Of a DNA stretch of 64,000 nt, positions 27,077 to 34,869 are shown one piece after another (within the stretch, counting starts at the first letter, position 1; each line of letters starts with the position of its first letter). The notes under the pieces are model-generated. The model saw only the letters and a list, made by a program, of their open reading frames with translations, searched no databases and was not told the origin of the DNA. The stretch comes from Ruminococcus sp. AF31-8BH. Lineage in GTDB: Bacteria; Bacillota; Clostridia; Lachnospirales; Lachnospiraceae. Made by a program: the position numbers and the translations under genes. The stretch covers positions 124,001-188,000 of the forward strand of contig NZ_QTVN01000005.1 of assembly GCF_003460605.1 (NCBI RefSeq), in the 5' to 3' direction.

Positions 27077-27507
27077 GAGTTGCATTAGGAAGTGACCACG
27101 GCGGATTTGAGCTGAAACAGGAGATCATCAAATATTTAGAGGAAAAACAGATTGCGTACAAGGACTATGGCTGCCACAGCACCGAGTCTACGGATTACCC
27201 GATTTATGCCAAGAAGGTTGCACACGGCATTCTGGATGGCGAGTGTGATCTTGGAATTCTGGTATGCGGAACCGGAATCGGCATTTCCATTACAGCCAAC
27301 AAGATCAAGGGAATTCGTGCCGCTGTATGTACAGACTGCTTTACCGCAGAGGCAACAAGACTTCACAATGATGCCAACATCCTTGCACTTGGAGGACGTG
27401 TGGTAGGTCCTGGACTGGCTGTTAAGATTGTGGATACATTTTTGAATACTCCGTTTTCCGGAGATGAGAGACATATCCGCAGAATCGCACAGATCGAGAC
27501 CGAGTAG
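27073..27507 (+). CDS. rpiB: Ribose-5-phosphate isomerase B
   Basis: This 144-residue enzyme interconverts ribose 5-phosphate and ribulose 5-phosphate in the pentose phosphate pathway. It starts MRVALGSDHGGFELK, carries the active-site loop CGTGIGISITANKIKGIRAA and ends with the helical tail of the family. The Cys in CGTG is the catalytic base. It is translationally coupled to the sua5 gene (ATGA overlap) and followed 14 bases later by dCMP deaminase. Confidence 0.95.
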   Translation: MRVALGSDHGGFELKQEIIKYLEEKQIAYKDYGCHSTESTDYPIYAKKVAHGILDGECDLGILVCGTGIGISITANKIKGIRAAVCTDCFTAEATRLHNDANILALGGRVVGPGLAVKIVDTFLNTPFSGDERHIRRIAQIETE

Positions 27508-27521
27508 GAAGGAGAGCTTCT

Positions 27522-28055
27522 ATGGAAAATACAAACCGCAAGCAGATGGATCCAAGAGCCGCCTACGCAGCTACCCACAAAAGAGAGGGGTATCTGACCT
27601 GGGATGAATATTTCATGGGTGTTGCCATGCTTTCCGGCATGCGCTCCAAGGACCCCAATTCACAGGTAGGGGCATGTATTGTCAGCGAGGACAATAAGAT
27701 CCTGTCCATGGGATACAACGGATTTCCAAAGGGATGCTCCGATGATGCCTTTCCGTGGGCGAGAGAGGGCGAGCCTCTGGACACCAAGTATCTGTATGTT
27801 ACCCATAGTGAGCTGAATGCCATATTAAATTACCGGGGCGGCAGCCTTGAAGGAGCCAAGATGTATGTGACTCTTTTCCCGTGCAATGAATGTGCCAAGG
27901 CAATCATCCAGGCGGGAATCAAGACCCTGGTCTATGACTGCGACAAATATGCAAGCACCCCATCCGTTCTGGCCTCCAAAAGAATGCTGGATGCCGCAGG
28001 CGTACGCTATTACCAGTACACAAGGACCGGACGGAAAATTACATTGAATGTATAG
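27522..28055 (+). CDS. dCMP deaminase (ComEB-like)
   Basis: This 177-residue zinc enzyme deaminates dCMP to dUMP, feeding thymidylate synthesis. The zinc site is HSELNAI (His plus catalytic Glu) and PCNECAK (two Cys). The SKDPNSQVGACIV and GYNGFPKGCSDD segments match the deoxycytidylate deaminase family. It ends the sua5-rpiB unit and is followed by a clear terminator. Confidence 0.93.
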   Translation: MENTNRKQMDPRAAYAATHKREGYLTWDEYFMGVAMLSGMRSKDPNSQVGACIVSEDNKILSMGYNGFPKGCSDDAFPWAREGEPLDTKYLYVTHSELNAILNYRGGSLEGAKMYVTLFPCNECAKAIIQAGIKTLVYDCDKYASTPSVLASKRMLDAAGVRYYQYTRTGRKITLNV

Positions 28056-28066
28056 AAAAAAGTTAG

Positions 28067-28122
28067 GTATCTGCCATATTGACTTGTTCATCTTGTGTCA
28101 ATATAGCAGATGCTTAATTTTT
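28067..28122 (+). terminator. Terminator after dCMP deaminase
   Basis: ATCTGC.ATATTGAC pairs with GTCAATAT.GCAGAT across a 13-base loop, followed by TTAATTTTT. Confidence 0.8.
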
Positions 28123-28189
28123 ACTGTGCTGGCTATTGTTCACAACCTGCCCAGTAACAGGAATAAAACGTCTTTTTCAAATTCCGTAC

Positions 28190-28218
28190 TTGACACCTGG
28201 AACTATTTCGCATAAAAT
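28190..28218 (+). promoter_or_regulatory. Promoter of the T-box/proS transcript
   Basis: Consensus TTGACA (28190-28195), a 17-bp spacer and TAAAAT (28213-28218). Confidence 0.85.
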
Positions 28219-28224
28219 ATACAG

Positions 28225-28604
28225 GAGTTGTAGCTGTTTGGCATCTTTGATCATGTTTGCCGGATGGCTGCCAGGAATTTTATTTAAATAATGAAAAAGC
28301 AATGAAGAGAATAGTACATGAGGAGCAATCTCAGAGAGAAATCCGGCTTCTGGAACATGTCTTTTGCAGAAATGATTTTGCAGATACGGCTCCAGGACAA
28401 TGGTGTGAGGATTTTGTGCGTGAATCATGGAACCGGCCTCCAAGCTCCGTGCAATTGAAGTACGGCGTATGTCCCACGTTACCGGGACGCTTAAGTGGGC
28501 AGCAGGAAATGCGCATGCGGAATTATGGCGTAGATCTGTTGCTAATCAGGGTGGTACCGCCGAAGCCTTTCGGTCCCTTATACAGGGATGAAGGGGCTTT
28601 TTTT
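28225..28604 (+). promoter_or_regulatory. T-box riboswitch controlling proS
   Basis: This leader senses uncharged tRNA, by context tRNA-Pro, and controls readthrough into proS. Visible parts: the stem I start with GAAGAGAATAGTAC (about 28301) and CAGAGAG motif, a stem III-like GTCCCacgttacCGGGAC, the T-box AGGGTGGTACCGCC (28548-28561) that pairs with the tRNA acceptor end, and a terminator (28563-28604) whose right arm is followed by seven T. The T-box lies next to the terminator, so antiterminator and terminator are alternatives. I could not fix the specifier codon with certainty. Confidence 0.92.
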
Positions 28605-28678
28605 ATGTAAAAAAGTAACTGTTCGCAGCGGCGCAGCTGTGAAGGTACTGAACAGTTTTTAGAAAAGGAGAAAGAATC

Positions 28679-30118
28679 ATGGCAAAAGAGAAGAAAATGG
28701 TAGAAGCCATCACTTCCATGGATGTGGATTTTGCACAGTGGTATACAGACGTTGTAAAAAAAGCTGAGCTTTGCGGCTATACCAGTGTAAAAGGCTGTAT
28801 GGCAATCAAACCTGCAGGATATGCAATCTGGGAGAACATCCAGAAAGAGCTTGACCGCAGATTTAAAGAGACAGGCGTAGAGAATGTATATATGCCAATG
28901 TTTATTCCAGAGTCCCTTCTGGACAAAGAGAAAGATCACGTAGAAGGATTTGCACCGGAAGTTGCATGGGTTACCCATGGCGGACTTGACCAACTTCAGG
29001 AGCGTCTTTGCGTACGTCCTACTTCCGAGACCTTGTTCTGCGATTTCTATCAGAAAGAGATCCAGTCCCACAGAGACCTTCCGAAGGTATACAACCAGTG
29101 GTGTTCTGTTGTTCGCTGGGAGAAAACAACCCGTCCGTTCTTACGTTCCCGTGAGTTCTTATGGCAGGAAGGCCACACCGCACATGCAACAGCAGAGGAA
29201 GCCAAAGAGCGTACCATCCAGATGCTGAACCTGTATGCGGACTTCTGTGAGGAAGTACTTGCAATCCCGGTTATCAAAGGCCAGAAGACAGACAAAGAGA
29301 AATTCGCAGGTGCAGAGGCAACCTACACCATCGAGTCCCTGATGCATGACGGAAAAGCACTTCAGTCCGGAACCAGCCACAACTTCGGCGATGGATTTGC
29401 AAGAGCATTCGGAATCCAGTACACAGACAAGAACAATCAGCTTCAGTATGTGCACCAGACCTCATGGGGAATGACTACCCGTATGATCGGTGCCCTAATC
29501 ATGGTTCACGGTGACAACAGCGGACTCGTACTTCCGCCAAGAATCGCTCCGGTTCAGGCAGTTGTGATCCCGATCCAGCAGAGAAAAGAAGGCGTTCTTG
29601 AGAAAGCTGAGGAGCTTACCCAGATCCTTAAGGCAGCTGGAATCCGCGTGAAGACAGATGCTACAGACAAGAGCCCGGGATTCAAATTCGCAGAGCAGGA
29701 AATGCGCGGTATTCCAGTAAGAATCGAGTGCGGTCCGAAGGATATCGAGAACGGACAGGCTGTTATCTGCCGAAGAGATACTAGAGAGAAATACGTAGTG
29801 AAATTCGAAGAGCTTGCAGCAAAGGTACAGGAAGTTCTGGATACTATGCAGAAGGAAATGCTGGAAAGAGCAAGAGCTCACAGAGATGCCCATACCTATG
29901 TGGCAACAAACTACGAAGAATTCAAGGAAACCATCAACAACAAGCCTGGATTTGTGAAGGCTATGTGGTGCGGCAACCGCGAATGCGAAGACAAGATCAA
30001 AGAGGATGTTCAGGCAACCTCCAGATGCATGCCTTTCCAGCAGGAGCATTTAAGCGACGTGTGCGTATGCTGCGGAAAGCCTGCTAAGAAAATGGTTTAC
30101 TGGGGACGTGCTTATTAA
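28679..30118 (+). CDS. proS: Prolyl-tRNA synthetase, short archaeal/eukaryotic type
   Basis: This 479-residue class II enzyme charges tRNA-Pro. Motif 2 ([32 protein letters not shown] in part) and motif 3 near [21 protein letters not shown] are clear. There is no editing insertion between motifs 2 and 3, and a C-terminal zinc-like domain with CGNREC and CVCCGK is present, ending in the conserved Tyr. That is the type-3 ProRS, not the long bacterial form. Trans-editing proteins are not encoded here. Controlled by the T-box upstream. Confidence 0.96.
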   Translation: MAKEKKMVEAITSMDVDFAQWYTDVVKKAELCGYTSVKGCMAIKPAGYAIWENIQKELDRRFKETGVENVYMPMFIPESLLDKEKDHVEGFAPEVAWVTHGGLDQLQERLCVRPTSETLFCDFYQKEIQSHRDLPKVYNQWCSVVRWEKTTRPFLRSREFLWQEGHTAHATAEEAKERTIQMLNLYADFCEEVLAIPVIKGQKTDKEKFAGAEATYTIESLMHDGKALQSGTSHNFGDGFARAFGIQYTDKNNQLQYVHQTSWGMTTRMIGALIMVHGDNSGLVLPPRIAPVQAVVIPIQQRKEGVLEKAEELTQILKAAGIRVKTDATDKSPGFKFAEQEMRGIPVRIECGPKDIENGQAVICRRDTREKYVVKFEELAAKVQEVLDTMQKEMLERARAHRDAHTYVATNYEEFKETINNKPGFVKAMWCGNRECEDKIKEDVQATSRCMPFQQEHLSDVCVCCGKPAKKMVYWGRAY

Positions 30119-30170
30119 TTCACAAAAAGTTCTGGAAAGTGCCTGTGCAGATATACAGACACTGGAAAGT

Positions 30171-30203
30171 ATTGGGGCAAAATATTTTGCCCCAATTTTT
30201 GTG
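30171..30203 (+). terminator. Terminator of proS
   Basis: ATTGGGGCAAAA and TTTTGCCCCAAT form a perfect stem followed by TTTTT. Confidence 0.9.
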
Positions 30204-30258
30204 AAGAAGGAAAAATGTGTCTGGAATTATGATTTATCAGATGAGGCAGGTGATTACT

Positions 30259-31593
30259 ATGAAATTTGAAATTCCATCAAAAGTTGAGACTATCATCCAT
30301 ACACTGGAGGCAGCAGGCTTTGAGGCCTATGCAGTTGGCGGCTGCGTCAGGGACGCGCTGCTTGGAAGGACGCCCAATGACTGGGATATCACCACCTCAG
30401 CCACACCGGAGCAGGTCAAGGCCTTATTTCACAGAACAGTGGACACCGGAATCGCCCACGGCACTGTGACGGTACTGCTGGATAAGGACGGCTTCGAGGT
30501 AACCACCTACCGTGTGGACGGAGAATATGAGGATGGCCGCCACCCAAAAGAGGTGACCTTTACCGCAAGCCTTGAGGAGGATTTAAAGCGCCGGGATTTT
30601 ACCATCAATGCAATGGCCTATAATCCGAAGAAAGGCCTTGTGGATCTGTTTGGAGGCCAGGAGGACCTGGAGAAAAAAGTGATCCGCTGCGTGGGGGATC
30701 CCCTGGAGCGTTTTACAGAGGATGCTCTGCGAATCATGCGTGCAGTCCGTTTTTCTGCCCAGCTCGGCTTTTCCCTGGAGGAAAATACAAGAAAAGGGCT
30801 GGCAGTTCTGGCTCCGAATCTGAAGCATGTGAGCGCGGAACGAATCCAGGTGGAGCTGGTGAAGCTTCTTGTTTCTCCACATCCGGATTACCTGCGGATT
30901 GCCTATGAAGCTGGTGTTACCAGGGAATTTCTCCCGGAATTTGACCGCTGTATGGAGACACCTCAGAATACGCCTTACCATTGCTATAACGTAGGAGAGC
31001 ACATTCTTCACAGCCTTTTGTACGTAAAGGAGGATAAGGTGCTGCGCCTGACCATGCTTCTTCACGACATTGCCAAGCCTGACGTGAGGACAACAGATGA
31101 AAATGGCAGAGACCATTTCAAAACCCACGCAGTGCTTGGGGAAAAGATGGCGAAGAAAATTCTCCGCCGCCTGAAGTTCGACAACGATACCATTGCAAAG
31201 GTAAGCTGTCTGGTACGCTGGCATGACCTGCGTCCTGCACCGGTTCCTGCGGATGTGAGAAAAGCTATGAATATCATTGGCGAGGATCTTTTCCTTATGT
31301 GGATGGAAGTCCAGTATGCGGATAATAAGGCCAAAAGTGATTACAAAGGCCAGGAAAAGGCAGCCCGCCAGGCAGGTGTGAGAAAGACCTGGGAAGAAAT
31401 TGTAGAAAAAGGCCAGTGCGTATCCTTAAAAGGGCTTGCAGTCACCGGAAGCGACCTGATCGCCGCCGGCATGAAGCCTGGAAAAGAAATGGGCGAGGTG
31501 CTTCATAAACTTTTGGAACAGGTTCTGGAGGATCCGGATCTGAATGAGAAAGAAACTCTTCTGAAGCTGGCTTTTTCCAACCGGAATCGCTAA
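30259..31593 (+). CDS. cca: CCA tRNA nucleotidyltransferase
   Basis: This 444-residue class II enzyme adds or repairs the CCA end of tRNAs. The nucleotidyltransferase core has AVGGCVRDALLGR, the carboxylate pair in NDWDI and RRDFTINAMAYN. An HD-type domain (TMLLHDIAKPD) lies in the C-terminal half, as in many Firmicute members. The tRNA-Tyr gene in this window lacks an encoded CCA, consistent with need for this enzyme. ATG 30259 follows AGGTGA; an ORF extending to 30217 has no good site. Confidence 0.95.
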   Translation: MKFEIPSKVETIIHTLEAAGFEAYAVGGCVRDALLGRTPNDWDITTSATPEQVKALFHRTVDTGIAHGTVTVLLDKDGFEVTTYRVDGEYEDGRHPKEVTFTASLEEDLKRRDFTINAMAYNPKKGLVDLFGGQEDLEKKVIRCVGDPLERFTEDALRIMRAVRFSAQLGFSLEENTRKGLAVLAPNLKHVSAERIQVELVKLLVSPHPDYLRIAYEAGVTREFLPEFDRCMETPQNTPYHCYNVGEHILHSLLYVKEDKVLRLTMLLHDIAKPDVRTTDENGRDHFKTHAVLGEKMAKKILRRLKFDNDTIAKVSCLVRWHDLRPAPVPADVRKAMNIIGEDLFLMWMEVQYADNKAKSDYKGQEKAARQAGVRKTWEEIVEKGQCVSLKGLAVTGSDLIAAGMKPGKEMGEVLHKLLEQVLEDPDLNEKETLLKLAFSNRNR

Positions 31594-31672
31594 AGCCTGT
31601 CCGCCAGATGCCCCGTAGCTTTTGGCACCTGGCCCCACTGCATTTTAGAATATCGAATCCCTCCCCCTCATA

Positions 31673-31887
31673 AGATAGAAGGTATCTGATGTACTATGAA
31701 AGTCCCAGACGGCAGCCAAGAATGAGCCATGCTTTGCATGAGCGAATTCTTGGATATCGGATGGGCTAGACCGTATGAGTAAGTAGGGCGATAGCCCGGA
31801 TTACGAATGCGGTCGGCAGCTGTGGGAGCGCCCATAGGCGCGGAACAGCTGACTTTCATATATGGTGATGTCGCCGGCAGGCGACAT
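31673..31887 (+). ncRNA. Candidate highly structured non-coding RNA
   Basis: A 10-bp closing stem TATGAAAGTC/GACTTTCATA (31695-31704 with 31851-31860) encloses CCAAGAAT/ATTCTTGG (31716-31723 with 31746-31753) capped by CATGC.TTT.GCATG, then GACCG/CGGTC enclosing a GGGC.GATA.GCCC hairpin, then CAGCTG/CAGCTG enclosing GCGCC/GGCGC. Outside are AGATA/TATCT and ATGTCGCC.GGCA.GGCGACAT (31868-31887). No convincing reading frame fits on either strand. Six coherent stems in 215 bases indicate selected RNA structure. The raiA-motif RNA of Firmicutes is one candidate identity, from memory only; a leader of the following gene is another. Confidence 0.65.
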
Positions 31888-31918
31888 GTCCGATTTGTGA
31901 GCAACGGGGGGATTTTTA

Positions 31919-32902
31919 TTGTATGATTATGGTCTTAGCACCCTGACGCAATACGGGATCACAGCCCAGTCTGCGTCTCGGACCCGCGGTGCACTTGTAT
32001 GCCGCACAGACCAGGGACTTCTGATCCTGAAACAATTTCACGGCTCGGAAAAAAAACTGCAGTTTCAGCAGGAGCTGCTTCAAAAGCTTGCCAAAGAGGG
32101 CTGCCAGGTGGATACCTTCCTGGAGAACCAGACCGGTTCTCTGATCACCAAAGATAAGGACAACATTCCCTATACCATTCAGAACTGGTTTGAAGGCAGG
32201 GAATGCGACACCAAATCCCGGGAAGACATTTTCAGAAGCGTGCAGATGCTTGCAAAGCTACATAAATCCATGAAAATGCCGGTGGAGGAAGCCTACGTGG
32301 AGCGCTCCTTAGAGGAGGAATACCAGAAGCACAACTGTGAGATCCGCAAAATCCGCAAGTTTATCCGCAAAAAAGGAGCCAGTGCCTTATTCGAAAAGGA
32401 ATTCTTAGGAAGCGTCCAGTGGTTTCTGGAAAAAGGGGAAAAGGCGCTGAATCTTCTGCAGCAGTCTGACTATGCTGCCCTTCGGGAAGAAGCACTGAAA
32501 GAGGGCTGCGTCTGCCATGGAGAGTACAACCAGCACAACGTTTTTTTCAGAAGAGATGGAACAGCCGCCGCCAACTTCGGACATTTCTGCTTTGATATCC
32601 AGATCAGCGACCTGTACTGCTTCATGCGGAAAATTCTGGAAAAATACAGTTGGGATGTGATCCTTGCCCGCCAGATGCTGGAAAAATACCACCAGATCCA
32701 TCCAATTTCCAGAGCCCAGTGGCAGAACCTGATGATTCGCTTTACCTACCCAGAAAAGTACTGGAAACTGGCAAATTACTACTTTTCCCATAATAAAGCG
32801 TGGATTTCCGGGAAGAATACAGAGAAGCTGACCAAGGTAATTGCCCAGAAGGAAATATGGGGAGATTTCCCCGAAAAATGCTTTGGAAAGTACCCTTTCT
32901 GA
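31919..32902 (+). CDS. CotS-like spore coat / aminoglycoside-phosphotransferase-fold protein
   Basis: This 327-residue protein has a kinase-like fold: an N-lobe ending KQFHG, a hinge, then the catalytic loop CHGEYNQHNVFF, where Asp of the usual HGD is replaced by Glu, and FGHFCFD where a DFD-type metal motif is expected. CotS-family proteins are deposited on the Bacillus spore coat. The altered catalytic residues make kinase activity uncertain. The start is TTG 31919 behind GGGGGG; a nearby ATG is out of frame. It lies just downstream of the structured RNA. Confidence 0.85.
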   Translation: MYDYGLSTLTQYGITAQSASRTRGALVCRTDQGLLILKQFHGSEKKLQFQQELLQKLAKEGCQVDTFLENQTGSLITKDKDNIPYTIQNWFEGRECDTKSREDIFRSVQMLAKLHKSMKMPVEEAYVERSLEEEYQKHNCEIRKIRKFIRKKGASALFEKEFLGSVQWFLEKGEKALNLLQQSDYAALREEALKEGCVCHGEYNQHNVFFRRDGTAAANFGHFCFDIQISDLYCFMRKILEKYSWDVILARQMLEKYHQIHPISRAQWQNLMIRFTYPEKYWKLANYYFSHNKAWISGKNTEKLTKVIAQKEIWGDFPEKCFGKYPF

Positions 32903-32912
32903 TGCAAAAACC

Positions 32913-32941
32913 TTGACAATACAGGGCAAAAGGTATATATA
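32913..32941 (+). promoter_or_regulatory. Promoter of hup
   Basis: Consensus TTGACA (32913-32918), a 17-bp spacer and TATATA (32936-32941). Confidence 0.85.
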
Positions 32942-32973
32942 TAGATAGAAGAATTATTAGAGGAGGAAACACC

Positions 32974-33249
32974 ATGAATAAGACTGAATTAGTAGCAGCT
33001 ATGGCGAAAGAAACTAATCTGTCCAAAAAGGACGTTGAAGCTGTTTTAAAATCATTCATCGACGTTGTATCTGAAGAACTGAAAAAAGGTGAGAAAGTTC
33101 AGTTAGTTGGCTTTGGTACATTCGAAGTCAGCGAGAGAGCTGCCAGAGAGGGAAGAAATCCTCAGACTGGTGAGACCATGAAGATTGAAGCTTCCAAGGC
33201 TCCGAAATTCAAAGCTGGAAAAGCTTTAAAGGATATGGTAAACGCATAA
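32974..33249 (+). CDS. hup: DNA-binding protein HU
   Basis: This 91-residue nucleoid protein binds and bends DNA as a dimer. It begins NKTELVAAMAKET and has the GFGTFEVSERAAREGRNPQTGE arm region in which the DNA-intercalating Pro follows RN. Length and codon bias fit an abundant HU. It has its own strong promoter and terminator. Confidence 0.97.
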   Translation: MNKTELVAAMAKETNLSKKDVEAVLKSFIDVVSEELKKGEKVQLVGFGTFEVSERAAREGRNPQTGETMKIEASKAPKFKAGKALKDMVNA

Positions 33250-33266
33250 TAGCGGAGGCTTTTGCC

Positions 33267-33297
33267 AGGGGGAACTTTTTCGGTTCCCTCTTTTTTT
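33267..33297 (+). terminator. Terminator of hup
   Basis: A GGGAAC/GTTCCC stem with a 6-7 base loop is followed by seven T. Confidence 0.85.
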
Positions 33298-33352
33298 GTC
33301 CCTGCGTGACAAAGAACATGTGAACGGGTCGTATAAGAAACAGGAGTAAATT

Positions 33353-33592
33353 ATGAGATTAGATAAATTTTTGAAAGTATCCCGCCTGATCAAGAGACGG
33401 ACAGTGGCCAATGAGGCCTGCGATGCAGGAAGAGTGCTGGTAAATGACAAGCCGGCCAAGGCTTCCGTGCAGGTGAAGACCGGCGATACCATCGAAATCC
33501 AGTTTGGAAGCCGCAATGTGAAGGTGGAAGTGCTGGATGTGAAGGAAACGGTAAAGAAAGAAGAAGTGGAGAATCTTTACCGTTATATTTAA
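33353..33592 (+). CDS. rqcP: S4-domain RNA-binding protein RqcP (YabO)
   Basis: This 79-residue protein is almost entirely an S4 RNA-binding domain: MRLDKFLKVSRLIKRRT, then CDAGRVLVNDKPAKAS. In Bacillus the homologue RqcP works with RqcH in adding poly-Ala tails to stalled nascent chains. It sits upstream of yabP exactly as in Bacillus, where the gene was called yabO. Confidence 0.9.
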   Translation: MRLDKFLKVSRLIKRRTVANEACDAGRVLVNDKPAKASVQVKTGDTIEIQFGSRNVKVEVLDVKETVKKEEVENLYRYI

Positions 33593-33612
33593 AAGGCTCG
33601 CCGGGGGTAAGG

Positions 33613-33640
33613 CATATTTTCCCCAGGAAGCACATAGATT
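33613..33640 (+). promoter_or_regulatory. Sigma-E-type promoter of yabP-yabQ
   Basis: CATATT (33613-33618), a 14-bp spacer and CATAGATT (33633-33640) match the mother-cell sigma-E pattern. The predicted start is about 27-30 bases upstream of yabP. Sigma-E control of yabP/yabQ is established in Bacillus. Confidence 0.65.
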
Positions 33641-33673
33641 ATCATTGAACCCACATATTCGGGAGAGAGGGAT

Positions 33674-33955
33674 TTGGAAGAGAAATCAGTAAATACATCC
33701 CACAGGCTGACGCTGGATAACAGGAAGGAAGCATTTGTCACAGGGGTGAAGGACGTGGTATCTTTCGATGAGAAAGAAATCCTCCTTCAGACTGCTGACG
33801 GAAGGCTGCAGATTCGGGGCAGCCAGCTTCATGTAAAAGGACTGAACCTGGAAAAAGGAGAAGCTGCTCTTGCCGGACATGTGGATTCTCTTGTCTATTT
33901 ATCAAAAGATTCTGTGCGAAAAGAAGAACCTCTGCTTAAAAGGATGTTCCGCTAA
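33674..33955 (+). CDS. yabP: Sporulation protein YabP
   Basis: This 93-residue protein belongs to the YabP family: SHRLTLDNRKEAFVTGVKDVVSFDEKEI is abbreviated here to RLTLDNR, VTGVKDV and FDEKEI. It is a small beta-sandwich protein involved in spore formation. Start is TTG 33674 after GAGAGAGGG. It is followed 3 bases later by yabQ and preceded by a sigma-E-type promoter. Confidence 0.93.
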   Translation: MEEKSVNTSHRLTLDNRKEAFVTGVKDVVSFDEKEILLQTADGRLQIRGSQLHVKGLNLEKGEAALAGHVDSLVYLSKDSVRKEEPLLKRMFR

Positions 33956-33958
33956 AGG

Positions 33959-34462
33959 ATGAGCACCTATATTCAGTATGAGATCTGGCTTTTTTTGCAG
34001 TCCTTTGTGCTGGGAGCCGGACTTCTTTTATTCTACCGTCTGATCCGCGTCATAAGGCGGCTTTTTTCCCGCAGTTCGGCGTCTTCAGGGCTTTTTGACA
34101 TTCTGTACTGGCTGGTCCTGACCATGCTTGTTTTTGCTAGAATCTATCAGACCAACCAGGGCATTCTCCGGAATTTTCTGTTTTTCGGGCTGTTGTCCGG
34201 TGCCTTTTTTACATATCTGACCTTAGCATCAGCATTCGAGCTGATCTGTTACAAAATCCTGGAAATACCTGTCAGATTTATGAAAAAATTTTCAAAAAAG
34301 CTTTCAAACAGGTTGCTATTTTGGGGGAAAAGTTGTAAAATTTTGGCTAGACAATCTGCAAATCGGTACAAAAATAGTACCAGAAATCCCTTGCAGACGA
34401 AGAAAGGCAGGAAAGTTGGGAAAATCAGGGAAAAAACAAAGAAAAAAGACAATAGGGTATAA
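33959..34462 (+). CDS. yabQ: Spore cortex biosynthesis protein YabQ
   Basis: This 167-residue membrane protein is required for spore cortex in Bacillus. Three to four hydrophobic helices occupy residues 5-100 and a Lys/Arg-rich tail (about 105-167) faces the cytosol. It overlaps the next gene, which starts inside its 3' end. Identity rests on topology and the conserved gene order more than on sequence motifs. Confidence 0.88.
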   Translation: MSTYIQYEIWLFLQSFVLGAGLLLFYRLIRVIRRLFSRSSASSGLFDILYWLVLTMLVFARIYQTNQGILRNFLFFGLLSGAFFTYLTLASAFELICYKILEIPVRFMKKFSKKLSNRLLFWGKSCKILARQSANRYKNSTRNPLQTKKGRKVGKIREKTKKKDNRV

Positions 34463-34730
34463 TCAGCTTGGAATGTTTGGGATTTCTCTGATCGTTCTGG
34501 TACTGCTTCTGTCTCTTATGGTGCAGAGCCGTGACCTTAAGGAATCTCTCGCCGGATATGAGACCAGGGCTGAGGCGCTGTCCCAGCAGCTGGAGGAAGA
34601 GCAGGCCCGCACGGAGGAGATCAAGGAACTGAAGGAATACATGCAGACGGATGAATATGCAGAGCAGGCTGCCAGAGAGAAGTTAGGCCTTGTGAAGGAC
34701 AATGAGATTATTTTCCAGGAGGCGAACTGA
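34416..34730 (+). CDS. Septum formation initiator, FtsB/DivIC family
   Basis: This 104-residue division protein has one membrane helix (about 19-38) followed by an extracellular coiled coil (SLAGYETRAEALSQQLEEE region) and the conserved YAEQAAREKLGLVKDNEIIF end, of which AREKLGLV is diagnostic. It is a partner of FtsL in the divisome. Start is TTG 34416, within yabQ. The position matches divIC downstream of yabQ in Bacillus. Confidence 0.9.
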   Translation: MGKSGKKQRKKTIGYNQLGMFGISLIVLVLLLSLMVQSRDLKESLAGYETRAEALSQQLEEEQARTEEIKELKEYMQTDEYAEQAAREKLGLVKDNEIIFQEAN

Positions 34731-34803
34731 TCCGCTGCCGCATAAGAGAAGGAACGAAGGATAGGATTTTCTGACGAAAACTTTTTGAAAGTGTTCGTCT
34801 GTG

Positions 34804-34836
34804 TTTGACATATATTTTCATACCGCTCCCCTATAA
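34804..34836 (+). promoter_or_regulatory. Spo0A-type promoter of spoIIE
   Basis: Consensus TTGACA (34804-34809) and TATAAT (34831-34836) are separated by 21 bp, too long for ordinary sigma-A use but the known spacing of Spo0A-activated spoIIE/spoIIG promoters. 0A-box-like heptamers are TGACGAA (34772-34778) and, on the minus strand, TGTCAAA overlapping the -35 (34803-34809), each one mismatch from TGTCGAA. Confidence 0.7.
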
Positions 34837-34869
34837 TAGGCATAAGGCTGTACAGGGGGAGGGGAGAAT

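Noticed and set aside
31668..31904. 78-codon reverse-strand open frame
   Set aside because: It lies entirely over the structured RNA and mirrors its stems; it has no ribosome site.
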